Source of the DNA: Cladocopium goreaui
Taxonomy: Eukaryota; Sar; Dinophyceae; Suessiales; Symbiodiniaceae
Assembly: GCA_947184155.2 (NCBI GenBank)
Contig: CAMXCT020005057.1
Coordinates: forward strand, 367,990 to 431,989
Length of the DNA: 64,000 bases
Direction of reading: 5' to 3'
Numbering within the stretch: position 1 is the stretch's first letter; each line of letters begins with the position of its first letter. The notes under the pieces were generated by a model. The model was not told the origin of the DNA. It searched no databases and saw only the letters and a program-made list of their open reading frames with translations. Positions 43,001-52,000 of the stretch are shown piece after piece. Both the position numbers and the translations under genes were made by a program.

Positions 43001-46000
43001 ATCCCAAAATGGGTTGCAAGCACGTGGATTTCACCAATAAATCGTGTTCCCTTTATCAAGAACAGAAGATTTCTTCCCTTCCAGACGAGAGTCAATACAT
43101 CGTGAATCACAATAAATAATAATTAATAATAATAATATATAAATATATATATAGTATATGTATATATATGTATATTAAATATGTGTATGTATAATTATAT
43201 TATTCAACTTCTGCAGAGGACCACACCTCTTCATAGCTCTCCCGCAGGATGTGGACAAGGCAAAGCCTCCAGCCGCTCCAGCCGCCGCGCCAGCCGCGGC
43301 GCCAGCGCCTGCAGCAGCGCCTGCCGCAGCAGCCGCGCGGCCGCCACCTGCGGCGGCATTGAAGATGCTGGGCATTTATAGTGAGTTTTCCCATTGAAAA
43401 TGGTGATTTTCAATAGCTATGTTAAATTACCAGAGGGTACTAACTTAGACAAGATATACAGGATATATATATATATAATAGATATGTGATGATGATATTC
43501 AATTAGCATCAATTAGGGTATTTGACGATGATATATGTATTTGTCAGCTGAAACTTGAGTAAGTATCAATAATAGTTATCAATGGATTGCCCCAGAATCT
43601 TGGATATGTTGTTGTTTTTCAATACGAGTTGTTTGTTTTATCAGTCAGTAACGTGTTCATGATACAGTAGTTGATATTTGGGTAAATCGTGATGGCATCA
43701 TCACTATAGTCGTGCCAAGATGTGCCAAGCAAGCTGTCTACCATATTTTTTTGACCACAATCAACCATCCAATAGTTTACCCTCTGGTAAACTAACATAG
43801 CTATGGAAAATCACCATTTTTAATGGGAAAACTCACTATAAATGGCCATTTTCAATAGCTATGTTAAATTACCAGAGGGTATGTCATTCACCACTTATTT
43901 TGAAGCATATATGGACATCCCCACGACTTGGATAGCAACACATAGGCATTACTAATATTACTAATGTGTGTGTGTGTACCTCGTCAACAGTTTGACAGCT
44001 GACGTCATCCAATTGATATTGATAGCGATATATATATATACACATATACATATACATACATATATATATATATATTTACATATATATATACACATATACA
44101 TATACATACATATATATATATACATATATACACATATACATATACATATATATATATTTACATATATATATATATACACATATACATATATATATATATA
44201 TACAGGTCATATTTGGATACTAAGTACACCTGATGCTGCCAGTGGACCCAATTTCAGCCGGTCTCCACAAACTTGTCAGCCGGGAGTTGAGAGATGACAC
44301 CCTTTTTGGAAGATGCAGGTTGGTTGGACCTCAGACACAGGAGCAATCCACGAAGATCTCTTGATGTTGATGCAGATGACCATATAGATCAACAGATATT
44401 CTTGATATTGAATCAACAAATTGACACAGGGTCACTATTGCAGATGATATTCAGATATTCTGTGATGCAAGATAGTGACCCAAAAAAATAGATTGGCGAT
44501 GATGGATTTGAAACATCCATAAGAACTTATTGAGACTGAGATATAGTGCGATATATCCCTGCAAATTGCCAGTTCGCTGCCCAAAGTTTTCTGAACATCC
44601 TACACGCCCTCCAACGATCAGACTGTAGCAAGGGCAGTCGGATCATGACTGGAAAAATCATTTGTAGCCATGGAGGTGAACCACTTACTACCCTCTGGTA
44701 AACTAACATAACTATGGAAAATCACCAAATTAATGGGTAAATCAACTATAAATGGCCATGTTCAGTAGCTATGTTTGTTTACCAGAGGTAAGTGGGCATA
44801 TCCAAGATCAGACTCTTGTCTTACGTTTGTGATTTGCGTGAACATTTGCCCAGAAAACTAGAAGAAGCGTGGTCAAATATTTTGTCGTGATGTTGTGACG
44901 TGAACAAGTCAATGTGTACAGTATCCCGTAGGGCTTGAATTTCGACCCATACCCATATGAGACTCATTACTGTCCATTTTTCGGGGGCAAAAAATATACA
45001 TTATATATATATATATAGATGGATCGATATATTATGTCTACATTGTATATATATATATTATGTGTGTATATATAATATGAGTGTATATATAATATTATAG
45101 GATATATATATATATATATCATCCTGGGGGGGTGACCATATATATATGATACATATATATATATATTATGTAAACTCCCATAGACTTGGCGACACATTCC
45201 CGGATTCGTTTTTGTGGCTTCATTCATCCCAAGAGAAATCCCTGGACATTGCCCCTACTTCCGCCAGCTGGGTGAACCAACCCAGAAAAGTATGATTTCT
45301 ATGGTAATAGAATCCCCTATGATCTGGACATTTGATGAGTTTCGCATGATGTCTTAATTCTAATTTCCGTATCATAGGGGATGTTGTGTGAATTTCCATA
45401 TGAATGGTGTTTTAGGGTCATTTCATCACTGTTTTTTAAACGGTCGTTGTAACATGAAATTATTCACCACACACAGTGTCCACCGCCCTGCAGCCAAGGA
45501 AGTCGTTGGCAGATGCCTATTTCTCGAAGAAGGCGATGCGCCTTTTCCGGATGACAAGTGGCGATTTCTCTTGATTCAACCAATGAGAAATTATGAAATA
45601 AACATATGTTGATTTGAGTATGAAACACAGGGATCTCTCTCAATTCTTTCGCCGTTTTTTGAGTACTCTCCCATCTTAAGAGACTTTGGAATTAGGTCTT
45701 GGAATTTCACCAATTTTTCACCAAAGGGGAAGAGATATGACATGTCAGCATCAAAAATCAAAATGCATAATTTTCACCAAACAAACTACAAAACATGTTT
45801 TTTTGGTTGATTTCAACAACGTAAACAGTTTCTTTGCTCTCATTTTGAGACTCATAGGTGAATTCAGCAGGTTTTCACCCAGTTTCCACCAGCCTTTTGG
45901 TAATTTGATCTGCAAAGTGGCGACACGAAGCATTGGTGGATTTGTGGAAAACCATCCGTTGAGGTCGGTGAAAAGTCGCAAAAAACAACATTTTCTGGTT

Positions 46001-49000
46001 GATTTTAAGTTGCTTAAATTAATTCATTTAGTTAGATGGTTTGCATTGTTTGCATGCCCATTTTTCATCCTTTTTCCATATCTGGTTGGTTGGTGGATGT
46101 TTATGGTTGGTTCCAACATCAGGCAGAACTGGATAAGCAGAAGGCCTTACTACAGGAGAAACTGCAAAAACGACAAGCGCTGGTGAGGGCTCCTGGATAC
46201 GGGGCAAGCTTGGGGCAGTTTGGGTCGGGGCTTTCCATAAATGGGGATCCCCAAGAAATGGATGGTGATCCGAGTGGAAAATCCCAATCTAAAATGGATG
46301 ATTTGGGGGTAGCCCTATTTTAGGAAGCCACCATTTATATCCATTGATTCGATTTATATCCATTGATGCCATTGATATCCATTGATTGCAGCTTGGTTTC
46401 TGTGAATATGGCGTCTGAAAATATTGGACCCCCGCAAAGGGCAATGAATCATTAGGGATAATTCACGGATTGAGCGGTAGCCTATTTTCAGAGAGACCCA
46501 AATATGTTCTGGTTGGTGGTTTCAAACATTTTCTTATTTTCCATAATATATGGGAATTATCATCCCAACTGACTAATATTTTTCAGAGGGGTGGCTCAAC
46601 CACCAACCAGTTTTTTTTGCATGTTTAATTAGTGTATACATGTTCAACATGCGTATCCACTTGAGAAGCACACACACACAATTTTATATGGGATTGTTGG
46701 AGTCGCAACAGGGATCCGGCCCAGATACCCCATTTTGTGCTGCGGTTGATGGTGCGTTTGAAATAATATGTTTGCTAAATGGGTTTGTCAAAAAAAAAGT
46801 ATAGTATAATATACCCGCGAACGGCAAAAATTAGCGGGGAAAATGATGAACATCCATCCGATTCAGGGGTATCTAAATCATATGGGATTTGTTTTTTTTT
46901 TTTGCCCGATGTATTTCTGGTCAAACATGATGTTCGTTGATTTTCCTCACCCAAACGGCATTTTTTTCGGGCATCCCATGGTTTCCCAAGGCTAAAGCCC
47001 AAGTGATGGACTTGGAGTCGGGCGAGTCAGGCCAACTAGATGGCGACAATAGAGGAGAACTTGATATGTTGCTAGGAATAGGTTTCATACATAAGAATAT
47101 ATCATTATATATACGTATATATACATCAAAATAATTCATACATACATTAACATTATATATATATAATATCATATGATATAATATTCGTATATATATATAT
47201 ATATACATTTAATACATAATAATACATAATATATAATTATATATATATATATATTATATATTACAATGTACCTAACTTGATTGGCCAGGTTTGTTTTTTG
47301 GGGCCCCAATCTTTCGTCAGATCCAAGGGCTCCCAACCTAGCAACTCCCCGTATCGTGTACCCGAAATGGTTATGTAATGGTTTATAGGTGATATACGGT
47401 TTATAGGTGATATATCTATAGTGAATGGGATAATGGGATTATAACCAATTTTTACTATTGGTAAATTAAACCGTTTGTTTCTCTCTTTTTTTGGGATGCT
47501 ATATCTTCATAAGAATATCGAAAATCGGCTTCCTCGAAAATGGCTTTCCTCGATGCAAATGACCATAGGCATCAATTGGGGAGTCTTTACCAGTGGCAAA
47601 CCCCAAAACATCAATCCCATTTGAGAAAAGACATGTCCAGTGGGATCCCTTTCGTCTAGGGTCACCATGGTTGGTAAATCCCACCCATCTAGCTGAGCAA
47701 TGGATGATTTGGTAACCGTTTGAGCGTCCCTTTTTGGGGGCTTGTTATTGCCGGTTCTTGAGCCCGAACCCCCGGGTACCGCTTGGGGAGTCCTAACAAA
47801 AATGGGGGTGGGGGTATCCAAAAAACCGTTTGGGCGTGTTTGAAAATGGAGTATATCCCCAAAAAATAGCTAGGGAAAATGATGATAAGGTATATTTGCA
47901 GAAGGTATATCCCACAATAGGGTACCATATTTTCAGACACCACTTGGATGCCCCCCTTGGATCATCCATTGCTGCAGGCGCTGTGTAGAGCGCTACCTGA
48001 GTTGTGCCATGAAAAACTGTGGCTGTGCGCGCTTGGTTGGTGGCTTTATTTAGTCTGAAAATTGGTGACAACATTCCCATTTTTAATAGGCAATTAATGA
48101 CAAACTAATACAAACTATATAATTATATATATATGTATATTATATATATATATATATGAACCTTTTGGGGTAGGCTTGAAAGACATGATCATGGACCCCA
48201 AGAAAGTGGTTTGTTCTTTGGATTTGTCTCAGAATTAGTTCACTTTTGCAAGTTCATGGGGACGTTTTTGACTCAGATAACGTTTCCTCAAAAATAGTTG
48301 GTTTCTTCCACCCAGCCGCCATGACACTGGCTGGATCATAAGAGGACGGAGATCGAACATGGATGAAATCAATGTTGAACTCCATTTCAACATCCATCAA
48401 CTTCAACATCCATCAAAAATCATCCAAACATCAATTCAACATCTATTTACCATCCATTTCAACATCTATTTGCCATCCATTCACCAAGCATTGACCTGCG
48501 ATCTTTCTGCGACCGCCCTGCCAGGTGGACTTTTTCGCCAACTTGGAGGGAGCACCGGATCTGCAGGCCATTGGATTGTCAGGGGATTTGTTTTATCTGA
48601 TAATCAGGGGATTTTGTTGGGATTTTCATGGGATTTTCAGGGGATTTCAACCAACAACATTAACAACAACAGCGAGAACAACAACAACAACAACAACAGC
48701 AACAACAACAACAACAGCAAGAACGAGAACAAGACACATTTACACTTTTCGTTCATTATTTGTCATACAAACCTTCGGTATCATCAACTCATCAACCACG
48801 TCTAGCTGCTAGAAATCCTTCGAAAGGATGTTCTTGGTTTATCAATGGGATGACATATCCCAATGAGATCCTGAAAATGCATGGGTCTGGACCAAAATGA
48901 CATGTCCATTTCCGTCGTTGATGCAAATTTTCTTCCCATGTTTATTGATTAAATTGATTTGTTATTGGTAAATACTGACTGTCATATCTCGGCATATTCC

Positions 49001-52000
49001 GGCTTTGATCCCGCAATATGCCAACTGTATCCCAATGTGTCTTATTATATCCTTATCATTACTTATCATGTTTTTTTTAGTTATTATCCCAATGTTGTTA
49101 TTATTATATCCCTATTATAGCAGACCAAAATGATATTCTGACTCTATTTGTTGGTCATAGTCCATTTTCATAGTGGTTGTTTGAACCTAGGGTACCCCCA
49201 AATCGCATTCATGAGCTTCACTAATGATGATTTCAGGGCTACCCTCTGGTTATGACTAACATAGCCATGGAAGCCATGGCCCATTGAAATAGATGGTTTA
49301 CCGTTCTTCAAAATGGTGGATCTTTCCATGGCAAACTGTAACAAATAACCAGATGGTAATGATCCCATAGATATACCCATAGAAACCCAATTTTCTATGG
49401 TTTCTATGGGGAGATCATCGTAATTTTCCGACAAAACCAGAAACCAATGATATCCCCATAGACTGCGTACGCATTGAGCCTCGCTGCTTCTAACACCCCA
49501 AGGGCCGGGGGTGCGATTTGTTGTGCAGGTTATGGTGAATGCCAAAGACGTGCGCACGCCGCTTTTCTGCGCCGAGAATGACCAGGGAGATCTCATGGTT
49601 TTACTGCGATAGAATAGTTGGTTCAATGGGGATAATGTTAGCATTCAACCAAGAAAACTAGGGATTGACATGATCAATGCATTGTCCATTGGTCCATGGA
49701 ACTAATCTGAAATAATGAGGGTTGTAGCTCAGCAATCAGCAACGGGCTATGTACAATTTTTCTCCGATCCAACGGGGACCCCCAGATCCAACTCGCCGTA
49801 CGGCTCTTGAGGTGTATGAAGAGCCAAAGTCTACGAAGTACTTTCGAGTCTGTCGCTGTCACAGTACTGGCGGCTAGGGTGCGGGTCGTTTTTTTTTTTT
49901 AATGCACCCAAAAGTCACAAAGCCATTTTGTACATTCTTGTATTATGTTGTATTTATTCAATCAACAGTTGTTGACACTTATGTTGTATTCATTCAAACA
50001 ATAGTTGTTGACACCCCCAAATCCGAGATGCACGACCTGCAAATTGCGCCTTGCAGCTTTCTTCACCCAGAATGTTGAGTTTTCGAAAAAATAAATAGCT
50101 GTCCAGCCAGAGAAAGGCTCACTCATAGCCTCCATTCATAATCCAACTTACAATCCCTTCCACTGTATATTACTCCCAAATAGAAGCCCTGGCTTATTTT
50201 TGTATTGGATCTCTTGATATTGAATTCCCAAATTGATAGTAATTTGTGTTAGATGACTGGGTGATGGGGATAAATCTCGTGTGTTAACAGTTTTATAGGT
50301 TTGGCAAAGGGTGATTCCCATCCTTGTATCGGTAAAGCATCATGAACGCCAATCCTCCTAGCAGCTTTCCCCCAACCCATACATGAATGCAATGTCCTTT
50401 CAAGATCTCCGTATGTTCTATCTACGAGCTATTTCACAAATACAACACATATGACACATGTAATATATTATTTTATATTATATTATATTATATATACGTG
50501 CCTTATGCATGCCCATTTTCCCTGACCTTCCCTTGGCTTCCCGTGGCCCCAACAGCGATCCGCTCCCGAGGTACCAAAGAAGTTGCAGGAACTTGTTGAG
50601 GCGGAAGCAGGTGCCAAAGGTGTGCCGAGGGGCTTGGAGTCCCTGGAGGGTTGAGATTTCTTGGATTTATGGTGATCATTTGATCGATCTAGAACACATT
50701 TTGGAAAAGCAACTATGAATGGAACTCATATAATGGAAATTTATGGAAGATAACCCCATTTATGGAAATTTATGGAAGATATAATCCCATTAACAGTTAT
50801 AACCAATGGCCACAGCTGTAATGCTGGCGATTCATCGGGATGAACACCATCAAGGCTCAACCGTATTGCTGGTTACACAGCGTCCAGCCGTATTGCCATG
50901 TTGGCTTTGGATATCTCAGTACTTAATTAACTTTAATGGGATTTAATGGGATTTTAATGGGATTTTAATGGGATATATGATGGTTACCCTCTGGTAACTT
51001 AACTTGTTGACCCTGAAAATAACACAGTCACTTAGTGGAAACTAATCTTCCAACACCTATCTGGAAGGGTCGTCATGTTAATTTACTGGAGGGTAAATGC
51101 TATGGTTAATTCTTGCTCCAGGGACCAATGACATAATGATCACCTCTCTTGTCCTTCGGAGCCATCGTCGCAAATCTCTATGGAGTTACTGGGGAAGCTT
51201 CGATCTCATCCAGATGAGGGGATATCATAACGTATCCAGCTGGGAATGATTTTTTGCGCGGTTGGTATCTCAGAGGCGGCCATGTATGCATGGTTCTCAA
51301 CATTCAATAGACCACAAATCAGGTTGTGACAAAACAACTAGATCTAACTCAAAAAATGGGAATTTCGCCGATTTGAGTATGATGGAGTACGATGCCATGC
51401 GACCCAGTTCCTGCATTTTTGACAGCCAAGCAATAGCTGGTTCAGGAGGATTCAGAGGTGCCCCAAACAGGAGAATGACCCATGAGAGATCCCATTTGCC
51501 TCGATGATTTAAAAATATTTAATATTATATATTTAATATCTATATGATATCTATCAAAATGGTGATGATTTACCATTCAGAATTGTGATTTCATGCGATT
51601 TGCCATAGCAAATCTGTTTTCGAAGTTTCGGAAATCGCTATCGAATCGAACCTCCGGGTTTTTCCCGCAGGTTTGAGCCCCGAAACGCCCTTGGTCATCC
51701 AGGCGGCCGGAAGGAACGTGCGGTCACGTCCCCATCACAAAATATAATGGTTGTTTGTAGCGATGGGAAAATAGTTAATAATGCTAGTTGGTGGTTTGGA
51801 ACATTTTCCATATATTTGGAATGGCATCATCCCAACTGAGCAGAGTTTTTTTTTACAAGTAAAGATTTATATGAAAGTTGACCTGCACATGGTTGGATGT
51901 AGGCAGTTTGCTGGGGTGCGTAGGCTGGCGTAGGCATATTTTGCTTCATTTTGCGGCAGACGCCGCGTAGGCGACCGCGGATTCGACGAATTTTGCAGCC

